Positions 24,394-34,550 of a DNA stretch of 64,000 bases are shown here, one piece after another. Both the position numbers and the translations under genes were made by a program. Each line of letters begins with the position of its first letter. Within the stretch, counting starts at the first letter, position 1. Source of the DNA: Clitopilus passeckerianus (taxonomy: Eukaryota > Basidiomycota > Agaricomycetes > Agaricales > Entolomataceae); NCBI GenBank assembly GCA_944990035.1, contig CALYLX010000015.1, positions 1-64,000 on the forward strand. The letters are read 5' to 3'. A model generated the notes under the pieces. The model worked only from the letters and a program-made list of their open reading frames with translations. It was not told where the DNA came from and made no database searches.

Positions 24394-25978
24394 CTACGTG
24401 TATGAAGATGTACTCTCTTGAAGAATTATGGTTGTAAGAACCAGGGTATCGTAATTATTGTTCGAAAGATGAACACCTCGTCTGGAGTTCAGATTTGCGA
24501 GGAGCGAATTAACATAGACTGAAACTAATTAGTATCTAGATGAGCATGAAGACATGATTACTCACTCTTGCTGATGATTTCGACAAAGGCTGGATCACGA
24601 TTTATCATGTAAACGAGGGGATGGGTCGATGCATGAACGTACCAGAGAAGACAACAATTCGTTTTATTGTATGATACTGGTTCGGAAAACATGAGATTAG
24701 CATTCCACACTGGCACGAATAAATGAAACTCACAGTAATGAAAGTTACAACTGAAATTGCACAAGTCAAGAGTCCAATGTTGAGCGTGACATGGATGAGC
24801 CTGTCGATGACACTTTCCGTGGAACCAAATCCCAGTCGAGACCTGCGAAGGTAGTAGACCAGAGTTACGGTGATGAGAGTATCGGTCAACATGGCAAGAC
24901 AGAGTTCAATGGAGTATACGATCTGTTCAGTGCGTTAGAGTTTGTTAAGAGGTATATCGGAAAGATATCCAAGGACTTACTTTTCGAATCGGCTCGTGGA
25001 GTTGCGATAGAGTGGGGTGAGCAATAAGCCTTCCGACGAGAACTAGTCTCATGATGAGGGAACCTTATGAACAAGGGGATGGACAGGTACTCACCAACGC
25101 CGATGCCTGCAGGACAGCGACTGTAAGATGAATGAACACAAGATGCTACGAGAAGCCCTTACAGAACTGAAGGAATGTGAAGAGAAGCTGTGACGAGTTC
25201 TAGTGTACGAGCGGAATCAAAGAGGATACCACCCACAATAGTTCCTACAAGAAACTTCTTTGACATGCGCTTTGGACCGACTTGAGGTACATGGGTTAGA
25301 TGTCACTTTCAGGCCATGAACAAATACCCACTGGAATACATCCTCCACGCGTAGAACCTATGAACGGTGAGCCAGTGAGATCAGGACGCAGGGTACAGTT
25401 CGCAACTAACATTTGTACCATGCCTGTGATGATCCTCTGTATGGCAAGTGACATTGTGTAGGTCCATGGGAGGTCTATCATGTCCTTCATGTTCTCAGGA
25501 AGTTTTGCACTGATGTAGAACATATAGATAGTTTGGGTCATAAGGACCTGATGTATAAGGTCCAACAAGCTTTGTAGGCGGAGCATGCCTCAGTTCTGAG
25601 GAGGCTATGCCAAATTCAAGCTTGAGTACTCACAACAGTGACGCGACCTAATAATTAGTTACCAGCTTACTACGCAGAATGGCCCAGGAACTAACACACC
25701 AGAACTTTGAGAAAACGCATGTCCCCCGGGTACGTCCTGAAATAATAAACTACTTGGGCACCTGCAATACCCAATAGCCTATCCGCCGCCGAGAGTCAGA
25801 GTTGGCTTCCTGGAGGATTGAAGGAATACACCTACACCGATGAACCCATCACGCCTATGAAGTTGAGGGATGTCAGTGTCGTGCTGCTAGCAAGATTTCG
25901 ACTGCCCGTACCAATTAGAAAAGGCGCCTGAGCCAGCCCCGTATTCTCTAGTGACGTAGGGATTGTGCTAGAAGCCAT
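24394..25978 (-). CDS. DUF6534-type seven-TM membrane protein
   Basis: Assembled on the minus strand from ATG at 25978 to TAG at 24394-24396 through about twelve exons with canonical GT..AG borders and consistent phase. In order: MASSTIPTSLENTGLAQAP; a helix around GVMGSSVLLGIAGAQVVYY; FRTYPGDMRFLKVL; FLLDLIHQVLMTQTIYMFYI; MVQMFYAWRMYS; KKFLVGTIVGGILF; LTDTLITVTLVYYLRRSR and GLLTCAISVVTFIT; and the C-terminal KIYVNSLLANLNSRR. This matches the agaricomycete-expanded DUF6534 family (GLAQAP..., FRTYP, DLxHQ, FYAWR, YYLxRSRxGF, YVNSLLAxLNxR), a predicted multi-pass protein of unknown role. Two exons are very short: 25836-25854 (19 nt) and 25634-25647 (14 nt). The stretch around LRCPAGIGV is the least certain. 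Confidence 0.75.
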
Positions 25979-26661
25979 CGCTACCAGCCGCAATGAGCGT
26001 CAAAGGCTCGCCAGACACTCTGTTAGCACAAGGAGAGGAGACAATGAAGGAGGAAACGAAGGGAACGACTGCCACTCTTTGTCATCCCGCAAGCTTCAGT
26101 TACCAGTGAAGAAAGGAGAGAGCTAACCGTTCGATGATCGGACACAACCCTTGGACAAGTGTCAAAGATATGCCACTAATTCGGTTGAAACGGCTTAGGC
26201 GAGACGTCATTTTTTTTTCTTGCAAGATCACGGGACTCCTGAATACGAGATATGAGAAAGTATGTCCCACTGGTTTGACTGGTTTTCAAGCGGCGTAGGC
26301 AAGCATATACAGCAGTTTAAAAAGCCCAATGCAAGGCTGTATTTGCGTGCATATTTGAGTAGGACCTGATCTCATACGGCCCTGGGCGCCACGGCGCGAT
26401 CCAACGCCTACTGCGGCCTGCACAGATATCAGCGCTTCAGCTCAACTTGATTGATTGCCTCGGTAAAATGAGGCTCCCTAATCTCACCAAAATTTACTCT
26501 CATCCACCAGCTTTGTATGGAGGATAATACCGAGTTTGTTCAAAGAATCTTCTGGCCGAATCCAAAGGACTTTCCGTCACTGGAGATGAACGACGTAGGG
26601 ATACATGTGTCATAAATCATCTCTCCCAGAGGATAGCATAAGGTGCTTGATGTATTTGTAG
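25979..26661. other. Intergenic, upstream of DUF6534-type gene
   Basis: About 680 bp. It should contain the minus-strand promoter. A poly-T run lies at about 26210. Nothing else is recognised before the MYND-family relic that starts at 26662. Confidence 0.35.
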
Positions 26662-26835
26662 GTCGAAGAGACTCTTCCTAAAGAAGAAAGTAAACGACAT
26701 GTTGAGGCGTTGGGTGGAGGCAGGATGCTTCCTCCTGAGAAATTGGTACCGGGGTGGCCCCTCTTATTTTACATCTCAGCTGGTGGGAACGTTGACACTG
26801 ACAGGTCCTGAGCTGGCCAAGTTGGAAATAGTAGC
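26662..26835 (+). pseudogene. Relic of a third pRiA4-ORF3/MYND copy (exon 7, intron, start of exon 8)
   Basis: After a TGTAG acceptor the sequence reads VEETLPKEESKRHVEALGG, then GRMLPPE, clearly homologous to exon 7 of copies 1 and 2 (VEDILPEEESDGRVEVLGG, then RGMCPPE). The exon end is shortened by roughly 11 nt against copy 2, which breaks the frame. A GACAG acceptor at about 26804 is followed by GTCCTGAGCTGGCCAAG, the damaged counterpart of the exon 8 start. The conserved cysteine of the MCPPE loop is replaced by leucine. No other exons are visible nearby. This is a decayed fragment of a third family member about 2.7 kb downstream of copy 2. Confidence 0.8.
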
Positions 26836-27030
26836 GTAGACGCGACTATCATTTAAATTTCACGCGTCAGTCACGATGTCGCGTCTCAAGATCCGAGATC
26901 CGACAACCCAATAGCAATCTTCCTGATATGGCACCATCCCATGCGATCTCTGGTGCAATCATGGAAACTTCTTCGGCGTTCTTCGCAACCTACTCCCATC
27001 TTCTTCACCTCTAGTAAAACCTAGCCCAAC

Positions 27031-27646
27031 ATGCGAGCATACTACTTTGATAACGTCCCGGGTGACCAGCGCCTCCCGCACGCCCATGACCCGCCTCGTC
27101 TCGTCTCCGAAGAGCATCTCACTAAAATCGGTGTCAAGTACTGGTTCATCGACGTCGAGGGCTATGAACCCAAGTTGGATGCTATAGCCCAAGAGAGGGG
27201 ATACAAGAATCGGGATACAATTAATGTTAGTAAGGAGGGAATGGGGGATGTGAGTTGCTAATTGCCCTTCAATTAACCTTCCTCTCATGATGATGACTCT
27301 CGGTTGGCAGATCTACGAATCCAAGATAAAAACATTCTTTGAAGAACACATGCATGAAGACGAGGAGATCCGGTACATCCTCTCTGGCTCTGGCTTCTTC
27401 GACGTCCGAGAGGCTTCCTCCCCTGAAGACGAGTGGATCCGCATCGCGGTCTCATCTGGAGACTTGTTAGTTATACCTGCTGGGATATATCATCGGTTTA
27501 CTTTGGATGAGGGGAATAAGATTCAAGCGCTGAGGCTGTTCCAGGACGAGCCCAAGTGGGTGCCGCATAACAGAAGTCAGGAGACGGATGGGAACCCGCA
27601 TAGGGTTGGGTATTTGAAGAGTATTGGGATTTCTGTCGGTGCTTAA
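27031..27646 (+). CDS. ADI1: Acireductone dioxygenase (methionine salvage), 184 aa
   Basis: Two exons (27031-27249, 27311-27646) with a 61 bp intron; 555 nt, full length for the family (about 180 aa). It oxidises acireductone to 2-keto-4-methylthiobutyrate and formate in the methionine salvage pathway, in cytosol or nucleus. The cupin metal-site motif is intact: H86 and H88 in [13 protein letters not shown]92, and H134 in AGIYHRF. The N-terminus [20 protein letters not shown] and KYWFIDVEG are typical of eukaryotic ARD. The Fe or Ni form cannot be told from sequence. It is convergent with the GFA gene, 108 bp between stops. Confidence 0.96.
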
Positions 27647-27754
27647 GCTTTAAACTTGATATTTGAATCACTATGTATTTTCATATCTAAATGTACTTTT
27701 TTTTTCCTGGTCACAACCGTCCACTTGGAAGCATATACATGACACACCCTCTAC

Positions 27755-28273
27755 TCATGCCAGCCGTTCCGAACCCTCATCATACCCCTTCCACTTCGCA
27801 AGCTCATCGTCAACATCAACCAACCTCGTCTCGTAAAACATATGCGCCATAGGCTTCAACACTTCCCACCCTTTAATCCTATGTCCGTCCGCCTCCCTAT
27901 CCAGTGTCGGTCCCCAAATACTCCATCGATCCGCCGCAGTGTTATTTGAGGCAACGCAGACACCGCAGTTCCCGCATCGATGGCGGCGTTGATTAGGTTT
28001 GGAAGGGGGCCTGAAGACTTGAAGGTCGGCGAGGACGGTGGTCCAGGTGAAAGCAGAGGCGGGGAAGTGGATTGTGTGGATGAAGGGACATCCTAAGCGA
28101 ATGGTTCTTCTACTGTGACTCAAATGGATCTAGATAAATGAGGCCCTACCTGTTAATCTCTGGCATAATGTACAGTGACAGTAAGCGCTTCGAGTGGGAC
28201 GACCTGTTACTTTGTATGTAATTGCGCGACAGAAGCAGCCGCCGTGAAATTCAAATGTTTCTTCAGTGCTCAT
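27755..28273 (-). CDS. GFA/CENP-V family zinc protein, copy A (153 aa)
   Basis: Two exons (28150-28273, 27755-28092) with a 57 bp intron; sums to 154 codons. Zinc-site motifs of the glutathione-dependent formaldehyde-activating (GFA)/CENP-V fold are present: GGCFCRAI (C13, C15), YCHCTLCQRLTGC (C32, C34, C37) and RCGNCGVCVAS. By family knowledge such proteins bind two zincs; the best studied member condenses formaldehyde with glutathione, but many fungal members have unknown substrates. It has the same length and intron position as the paralogue at 54707-55229. It is convergent with ADI1; upstream it faces the hypothetical gene at 28759. Confidence 0.88.
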
Positions 28274-28758
28274 GATGGAGGTGGTTCAAGCACTGACAAG
28301 AATCGAATGAGTCATCTGGTGGCATTTTGTGAGTGGACACTGCTGAGAGTGAGCTTTCAACATACACGACCCAGTAACTGCTGGATACATGTTGCGCGTC
28401 CTTTCCGACGCAGAGCTTCGAGTTGCACGAGTTCGAACTCCAAATTCGCCTGAACACATTGCCAGTGAGTCCCGTAGGCCCAGCTTGATAGCGTGGCTGT
28501 TCCTTCTGTCTTCCCTTTGAAAGGCAGTCCCGATGAACTTTTCTTACAATTCAAATGCAGCGGGTCCATCTCTAAAACAATTGCTCCCTGGTGACTCGGA
28601 GGACTACCAAATCATGGCGACAAGTCCCAATCCTCAGCACAGCAATGATCTACATCTAATCTAATCTCGCCTGTGGGGCTGCGGACCCAATGACGACGAA
28701 CCCTACAACATGCTGCGATAGCACCAGAAACAATTCTCCCCAACTTCATCCCGCCACC
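28274..28758. promoter_or_regulatory. Divergent promoter region, GFA copy A / hypothetical membrane-associated protein
   Basis: 485 bp between two opposite starts. A strong Kozak context (CCGCCACCATGG) marks the plus-strand start at 28759. No TATA box is evident. Confidence 0.45.
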
Positions 28759-30261
28759 ATGGCAGAATCTTCACAATCCGAACCACCCGCTGTGGAGGGC
28801 GTGCTCCCTAGAGCGAAACTCACTGCAGTGTCCATGTTCACCACTTTGGCGACCAACATAAATAACTTGAATCTATCGGATTACTATCCGAGACGAAATC
28901 CTGATATCGTGTTTCCTCCGCCGTCGTGGCATATCGAGGATTTGGAGGAGGAGAAGAGGAGGGAGGGAGAGAAGAAGATCGAAGAGACGCCAGGAGAAAC
29001 AGCCGCGGAGGAGGATAAGCAGAAACCCTCTGAAGAATCACCCAAGGATCCTGATTCTGAACAGAAACCTGCCGATGAAGTCACCAAAGATAAACCTCTT
29101 GATCTTCCCCCAACCGACCGTGATCGTCCAGAGAACCCACCAGAGCCTATGACATTCGCTCAAAAACTCAGAGACATGATCGAGTCTCTCCCCGTCCCAC
29201 CCGCAGTAGCATCCACAGTCACCAACGCAATCACTACCGCTTCTGAGTCTATGCGATCTAGGACTGGCGTAGCTCCTACTCCTGCTGCAGAACCAGCTGC
29301 AAATAAGGACAAGAGTGAGGATCAGAAGGAGGACACCACAGATCCACCACTCCCAATCATCGACTCCGATGGCCCTCCAGTCCCGGAAGGTGTCGACTCG
29401 GAAACACTCCGCTATCTCTCCTCGCAGAGTGTTATGACCGGTACTGCAAACGGTGCTGCTACGCCATCAGCTAGGCAGACTGTTTGGGCTGCGTTAGAGA
29501 AGCTCAAGCCTGGGATGTGGACTGCCAAAGCCGAGGAGCAAAAGGAAGCTTCGAAAGATATGACACCAGAAACGGACGAGGGTGTGATGATGTACGCCCC
29601 TCTCCGACCAGATGACTCCTCGGAGATCGTATTGGCCGAATGCATCCCACCCAGTGACTCGCAAGACCAACAAGATTCACAGCAGGGTAAACCCGCAGAC
29701 AAAGGTAAAGGCAAAGCCACCGATAAACCCAAACTCCCCGACACAGACAAACCCAAACTCTGGGTGCCCTCCACCACCGCCATCTCAATCTACACAACCT
29801 GGTGGGGCTACCGGCTCTACCTCCCCCCACCCGTCATGAACGCACTCGACTCCAACCAGATGAAGACGACCAAACGCGCAGCAGTCATAACTACTGCCCT
29901 CCAATGGTTCCTCGGGCGCCTCCCCACCATGATCGTCCCTCCCCAAATGCGTGGGGCCATCGTGATGCTCAGAAGGCTCGCCCCGTTGATTGGATATGTC
30001 GGTGTGTTTGTCGCGTGGAGCTGGGAGAGGATTAAGGTGCTGGATGAGGGGAATGGGGTTGTGTTGACTGCGACGTGGTTGTTGCCTGTGGCGCTTATAC
30101 CGACGGCGTGGGATGCGGGGGATATTCATGGCCCGAAGTTGCAACCTGAGGAGCCGACGTTTGAGGCGCCGCCCGGGAATGGGTCGGGCAAGGGCAAGGA
30201 GAAGGAGAAGAAGGGGTTCGTGGATAGGTTGAATCCGTTTAGTGGGTGGGGGAAGAAGTAG
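28759..30261 (+). CDS. Hypothetical protein with disordered N-terminus and hydrophobic C-terminus (500 aa)
   Basis: Single exon. I chose the ATG at 28759 because of its near-perfect Kozak context; an in-frame ATG 69 bp upstream would add 23 residues. Residues about 45-330 are Glu/Lys/Pro-rich and probably disordered (EEEKRREGEKKIEETPG type), with short conserved-looking islands such as MTFAQKLRDMIESLPVPP. About residues 350-470 are ordered and hydrophobic: TTWWGYRLYLPPPVMNAL, APLIGYVGVFVAWSWERI and VVLTATWLLPVALIPTAW, the last two being plausible membrane helices. The tail is basic (GKEKEKKGFVDRLNPFSGWG). I do not recognise the family; membrane association is inferred from hydrophobicity only. 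Confidence 0.72.
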   Translation: MAESSQSEPPAVEGVLPRAKLTAVSMFTTLATNINNLNLSDYYPRRNPDIVFPPPSWHIEDLEEEKRREGEKKIEETPGETAAEEDKQKPSEESPKDPDSEQKPADEVTKDKPLDLPPTDRDRPENPPEPMTFAQKLRDMIESLPVPPAVASTVTNAITTASESMRSRTGVAPTPAAEPAANKDKSEDQKEDTTDPPLPIIDSDGPPVPEGVDSETLRYLSSQSVMTGTANGAATPSARQTVWAALEKLKPGMWTAKAEEQKEASKDMTPETDEGVMMYAPLRPDDSSEIVLAECIPPSDSQDQQDSQQGKPADKGKGKATDKPKLPDTDKPKLWVPSTTAISIYTTWWGYRLYLPPPVMNALDSNQMKTTKRAAVITTALQWFLGRLPTMIVPPQMRGAIVMLRRLAPLIGYVGVFVAWSWERIKVLDEGNGVVLTATWLLPVALIPTAWDAGDIHGPKLQPEEPTFEAPPGNGSGKGKEKEKKGFVDRLNPFSGWGKK

Positions 30262-30501
30262 TTTTCTGCAACTTTACTGGTTATCATCATACACGCGGTC
30301 TTGGGTTCACATGTTATTTTACGTTTTCAGCTCTAATATATGATTTTATTTCTTCTCCTCGCATATATGCGCCACCTGAAAGAGTAACTAAAACGGCTGA
30401 TATTCTAATAACAATACATCAAAGCGATAAAACAATCCAGTAAACAGGGAATAAAGCATACGCCACAGCGAGAGCAAACCAAACAGAACACACGACAAAG
30501 C

Positions 30502-32161
30502 CTATGTACCAGTATTAATACCAGTAAAAACCAGCTTAGCGCCCCCAGTATCCGGAACTGACTTCCCCATCAGCCTATCCGCCAACGCATTAATATCCTG
30601 CGAGGTCATTAAATGCGTCAACCATTTGGGTCCAGGAGTATCAGGATGAGCCCATTTTTCTCGTTCCTCAGGTGTCATCTCTGCAAAAGATGACCTCGGC
30701 GTTGGCGTACCTGGAGCTGGGCCAGCTCCAGGCGACCCAGCACCTCCTGCTCCAGTACCGTTACCCGCACCAAGGTTTGTCCCAGGCCCTCTCAACCCAT
30801 TCCCCCTCCCTGCACCAAACATCCCAGGCCTCCTCGTTCCAGGTAGGAAGACCGGTACACTTCCGCCAAGCGGCGCCACAGTGCTCGAGGTAGCAAGCTC
30901 CATAGCCTTTTTGAAGTCATATCTCGGCTGTCCACCGAATTCCGGCGGTTCCCAATAACTTCGTCTCGGTGCGTTATCAAGTGCACCCGGACTCCCCGAA
31001 TTCTGACCTCCTCCACCCATAGCCATATGCGAGCCTATTCTCGACCCAGGACCAGACGACGAGTTGTTATTATGGAGCATCCTCCCCACACCCGTCGTCA
31101 CCCTCCTCATCTCCTCCACATCCACCACGATGCCCTTCTCGCCCAGACTCTCCACATCAATACCCAACGTCCGCCTCAGCTCCTCATTCTCCTTCTGCAG
31201 CCTCTCGATCTCCTTCTCCCTCTCCACCGCCCAATCCAGCCTCTTCCCCTCCGAGCCGTCGTACCCACCTTCACCTTCACCGAGGTGGTCGTCTAGTGCG
31301 TCGAGGAGTTCGAAGAGCTCCGAGACGGAGATGGGGTCGATGGTACCGTCGGGGTCGAGCTCGGTGCCGGCGTAGAGGGAGTCGATGGGTTCGGGGTCGA
31401 GACCAGCCATGCTGCGGAGGAGGCCGCGGAGGTGGTGGGTAAGGCGGGTGAGGGCGAGGCGGGTTTCGGGGGCGGAGGCGAGGTCGGAGGATAAGGGGGA
31501 GGTTTCGCGGGTTTGGAGGAGGGTTTCGTAGTGTTGGGTTAGTGTGTGTTCGTGGCGCTGGGCTGCAACCTAGAGGAGAAGGGTTCAAGGAAAGAAAATA
31601 GTTGGTGAGTTGGCGAAGTGGTGAAGAGAGCGAAGGAGATGGGACGTACAGCATGTGTCCTGAATTTTGCCATGATGGTTTCCATTGTGTTTTCATATTC
31701 TTTAAGCAGCAGGCTTAGCTGCTTGTTTTCGTTGACTAGGGATTGGTTCTCGATTATGACTGAAGCATTTGTACGCTCCACTTCAAAGTCGAAAGTTTCT
31801 ATACAATATTGAGTCTTTTAGCTTCCATCCGTCAACCAGACTACACACCTTTTGAGATATCCACATTATACCTCCTAAGGTTGAACCCGGAACTGACGAG
31901 TTCTGTAGCCTGGTCCTTTATACACCAAGAACCTCATTATCAGAAAAGTTCCGTTGCGGATACAACTCGAAAACTCACCTTTGCACCCCCAGCCTGAGAC
32001 ACCAACGAACTTGCCAATTTCTGGTTCTGAGCAATCTGCTCGCTCAGCTCATGCACTATTTGCCACACGCGAAGGATGTCTGCGTCCATGTAGGCCGAGA
32101 GATCTGGCACTTGGCGCCAGTCCAGAATGGTTGTAAGTAGTTTTAACAGCGGAAATGCCAC
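30502..32161 (-). CDS. SIKE/FGFR1OP2-type coiled-coil protein (488 aa)
   Basis: Four exons (31979-32161, 31849-31915, 31650-31798, 30502-31569) sum to 489 codons. The core [20 protein letters not shown] followed by AKFR matches the signature of the SIKE/FGFR1OP2 family (PF05769), coiled-coil components of the STRIPAK phosphatase-kinase assembly in animals and of the related SIN-inhibitory complex in fungi. Preceding segments [20 protein letters not shown] and [19 protein letters not shown] are predicted helices. A further coiled coil ([19 protein letters not shown]) and a Gly/Ser/Pro-rich disordered tail follow. That the tail is fungus-specific is inferred. It is convergent with the hypothetical gene ending at 30261. 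Confidence 0.78.
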
Positions 32162-32612
32162 TGAGAGGTTACAGTGACTGTGAAAGTGGAAGTGACTCTG
32201 GACAACCCGTGTTGTTAGGATGTGGGGTGAGTGACAAACATTATACGTCGACCCTGCCCTGATAGTGATGCCATGATGAGTGAGTCTGAGTAGCGGTCAT
32301 AGTCAATACATATACAGCTCTGTATCTGCGCAAATCTATCTTGCAGATCTGTTCATGCGGCAGGTACTGAGTGCCTTGTATGTCATGAGTGGTTAGACCG
32401 GCCATTCTATTTTTTGGGAGGTGGTGGAAGCACTAACGTGCAATCACCAAGGAAGGACAATTCAACATGTCGTTACAAAAGTAGGTGGTACAACATCATA
32501 CAGTACTTGTACATCGGTCAAGAAACGAGGCATAAAGGCATGAGTCGGATAAACAAAAAAGTGTCCGTGTCATTCAGGTCAGGACGGGAACGGCATCAAC
32601 CAGACTTCCTCC
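32162..32612. other. Intergenic spacer
   Basis: About 450 bp between the 3' end of the Zn2Cys6 gene and the start of the SIKE-type gene, both on the minus strand. It must hold the latter's promoter. Nothing specific recognised. Confidence 0.35.
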
Positions 32613-33491
32613 TCAAACCAAAGGCTCTCCAACGGTGAAATGAACATGATCTCCCTCTCCAAGGGTAAGGCGAACCGTCAAACGAGGGTCAATGCGAACA
32701 GGAGCGCTGCTCCCGACGAAGAAATCGCCTCGAGAAAAATTGCGGGTAATGGCAGCAGCCTCTTCTTCCGTCAGGTTCCGCGGACGTTTGTTCGACCTAA
32801 ACGTCGACGTCGACGCGGTGAATTGACCATTGTAGTCATAGTATTGGTGTTGTGTTAGGGTATTTGGGGCACCTTGGATGGTGGTATACATTGGTGTTGC
32901 GAATGGCTGCTGCACAGTCGGCGCTGTAGTCATGATGGAATCGGAAGAAGATTAGATTCTGACGTAGTCTAATTTTTTCTGGCGATAAGCCAGGCTAAAT
33001 TAAACACGCACCAGGTGTGTGGTGAGCCGTGTGGTCTTGAGAGGGTGCATCTGGGTCTGGATAAGAGCAAGTACTAGCCAAACCACGCTTGATGCAGCTC
33101 TAAGGAAGTTTCGGTCGGCATGGCTGTCGAAATCGGATGGAGTAACCCAACAAACCTGGCATGGTAAAACCTCGCTGCATCGAGTCTTGCCGGTGTGGCA
33201 GGCGACGCAAGCCCTACGGACGGACGGTGCTTTGGCTGGAGAAAAACAAACCGTTTAGCACATTCCCGGAGGATGATATGATCGGCAAGGAGGTGTATCA
33301 AAGTAACTCTACGGACGTTTACGGCCACTGTTCTCGCTCACTGTCTGTGCTTGCTGCATCGGTTGACCCATAGCAATGTCTTGTTGAGCATGTTGTTGTT
33401 GCTGCTGTTGTTGCTGGAGCTGCTGAAGCTGTTGAGTGTCGATAGAGGATGGCCCTTCTTGGGCCGGTTCTTCAGTTTGGATGGCCGACAT
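32613..33491 (-). CDS. Short Zn(II)2Cys6 binuclear-cluster transcription factor (215 aa)
   Basis: Hidden across four exons: 33323-33491, 33156-33235, 33012-33099, 32613-32923; total 648 nt. The N-terminus is a glutamine-rich tract (about residues 20-40). The zinc cluster reads RRACVACHTGKTRC ... LPCQSCIKRGLASTC with C66, C69, C76, C82, C85, C94, spacing CX2CX6CX5CX2CX8C, exactly that of PF00172. It is followed by SYPDPDAP, common after agaricomycete clusters. The C-terminal 100 residues (starting about TVQQPFATPMYT) are of unknown fold. At 215 aa it lacks the large fungal-specific middle homology region. The first donor could be GTAAAC (used here) or GTGGCC; both keep phase. It is divergent from the bHLH gene. 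Confidence 0.85.
33391..33433. repeat. CAG/CTG-type trinucleotide tract encoding polyglutamine
   Basis: Imperfect GTT/GCT repeats on the plus strand encode the Gln-rich tract near the N-terminus of the Zn2Cys6 factor. The mix of CAA and CAG codons should limit length instability. Confidence 0.8.
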
Positions 33492-33761
33492 TTCAGGCGT
33501 AAATTACGGACGGTCTCCGACGGAGGAAAGGAGTTGGGCGGACAACGAGGGGCCGTCACGGGCGTCGGCAAGGGTTCGTCTCTCATGATTACCTAATCCT
33601 ACTCCGATTTTCACACGGTTTTTTCAGGAGGTTTTCCGGTTTCTTGAGATCACCGAATTCCGGGATCGAGGAGGTAACTTTGTCCGGCTATTCCAACATC
33701 CTCTCATCCTCAACCGTTACTCGTCGTATACGCTGGCGATTGAATTGCCCCGACGTCCATA
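33492..33761. promoter_or_regulatory. Shared divergent promoter, Zn2Cys6 / bHLH pair
   Basis: 270 bp separate the start codons of two DNA-binding regulators transcribed in opposite directions. No TATA box is obvious. I did not find a clear CACGTG E-box or CGG-N-CCG dyad within it. Confidence 0.5.
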
Positions 33762-34550
33762 ATGTCTACAAAATCACCACCTTTGCAGCCACCGGCACCT
33801 TTTGCTGACTTTGACTTTACCTTCGATCCCGCACTATCTAATCTCTTCCCTAATCCGCCTCCGTTGCCTCCTTCAGCTGAGCTCTTCTCGCACGACGAGA
33901 CATTGGACCTCCTGGGCTTTCTTGACAACTTTCAAGGGCTAGAATGGGATATGGCAGCACAAGAATCTTCATACAACGATTACGGCGCGAATGCGCACCA
34001 ACAACTACCTAATCACCATCTACATTCTATGCCTGAGGATCCCATGGGCATGCTCTCGCCGCGATCCGCCCACCAGAGACCCTCCTTTCATCCAAACCTG
34101 CACTCTCACTCCAACGCAGCTCTGTTAATGAACATAGACCCTCCAGAGCAGCCAACGATTCAGACAACCCCTACCATTCCATCCTCCTCACCGACGACTC
34201 TCGACAGCCCCGGCCAGAGCTCACTAGCTTCTCGATCAAAACCCCTTCTCTCGACACCACAGAAACGTCTCAACCACATCATGTCGGAGCAGAAGCGTCG
34301 CAATGCCATACGTGATGGATATGCCCAGCTGATCGCTTTGCTTTCCCCCGCCGGTGCACCACATGGGATCGGGATGCCGACCCGAGGAAGACCTAAGGGT
34401 AGCGGTGTTCGAGGAAAGGGTCAGACTAAGGGGAAGAGTGGCGTTCTATTCCGCGCGGTCGAATATGTTAAATGGCTCGAGGAGGGCCGAGACGCTCTTA
34501 GAGCTGAGGTACTAAGGGTAGAGGCTGCAGCTGGTATCACTGCGCCATGA
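33762..34550 (+). CDS. bHLH transcription factor (262 aa)
   Basis: Single exon. Residues 1-165 are Pro/Ser/His-rich and probably an activation or disordered region (FDFTFDPALSNLFP; LDLLGFLDNF). The basic region is KRLNHIMSEQKRRNAIRDGY (about 168-187), with the H172, E176, R180 triad that reads CANNTG, so DNA contact looks intact. Helix 1 (YAQLIALLSPAG) is followed by a long Gly/Lys/Arg-rich loop (about 196-225), then helix 2 (VLFRAVEYVKWLEEGRDALR) running into a short leucine-zipper-like extension. The long loop and sequence recall fungal INO4-like bHLH proteins; that assignment is tentative. Confidence 0.9.
   Translation: MSTKSPPLQPPAPFADFDFTFDPALSNLFPNPPPLPPSAELFSHDETLDLLGFLDNFQGLEWDMAAQESSYNDYGANAHQQLPNHHLHSMPEDPMGMLSPRSAHQRPSFHPNLHSHSNAALLMNIDPPEQPTIQTTPTIPSSSPTTLDSPGQSSLASRSKPLLSTPQKRLNHIMSEQKRRNAIRDGYAQLIALLSPAGAPHGIGMPTRGRPKGSGVRGKGQTKGKSGVLFRAVEYVKWLEEGRDALRAEVLRVEAAAGITAP

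Noticed and set aside
24558..24764. Alternative 3' end of the DUF6534-type gene at the TAA near 24558
   Set aside because: Splicing at an in-phase GTGAGT donor continues to KIYVNSLLANLNSRR, the expected family C-terminus, ending at 24394.
29785..30144. Minus-strand 119-codon ORF, His/Arg-rich
   Set aside because: Antisense of the 28759-30261 coding exon with biased composition.
33391..33433. Repeat array, possibly CRISPR-like
   Set aside because: It is a simple trinucleotide tract inside a coding exon; no spacers, and this is eukaryotic DNA.
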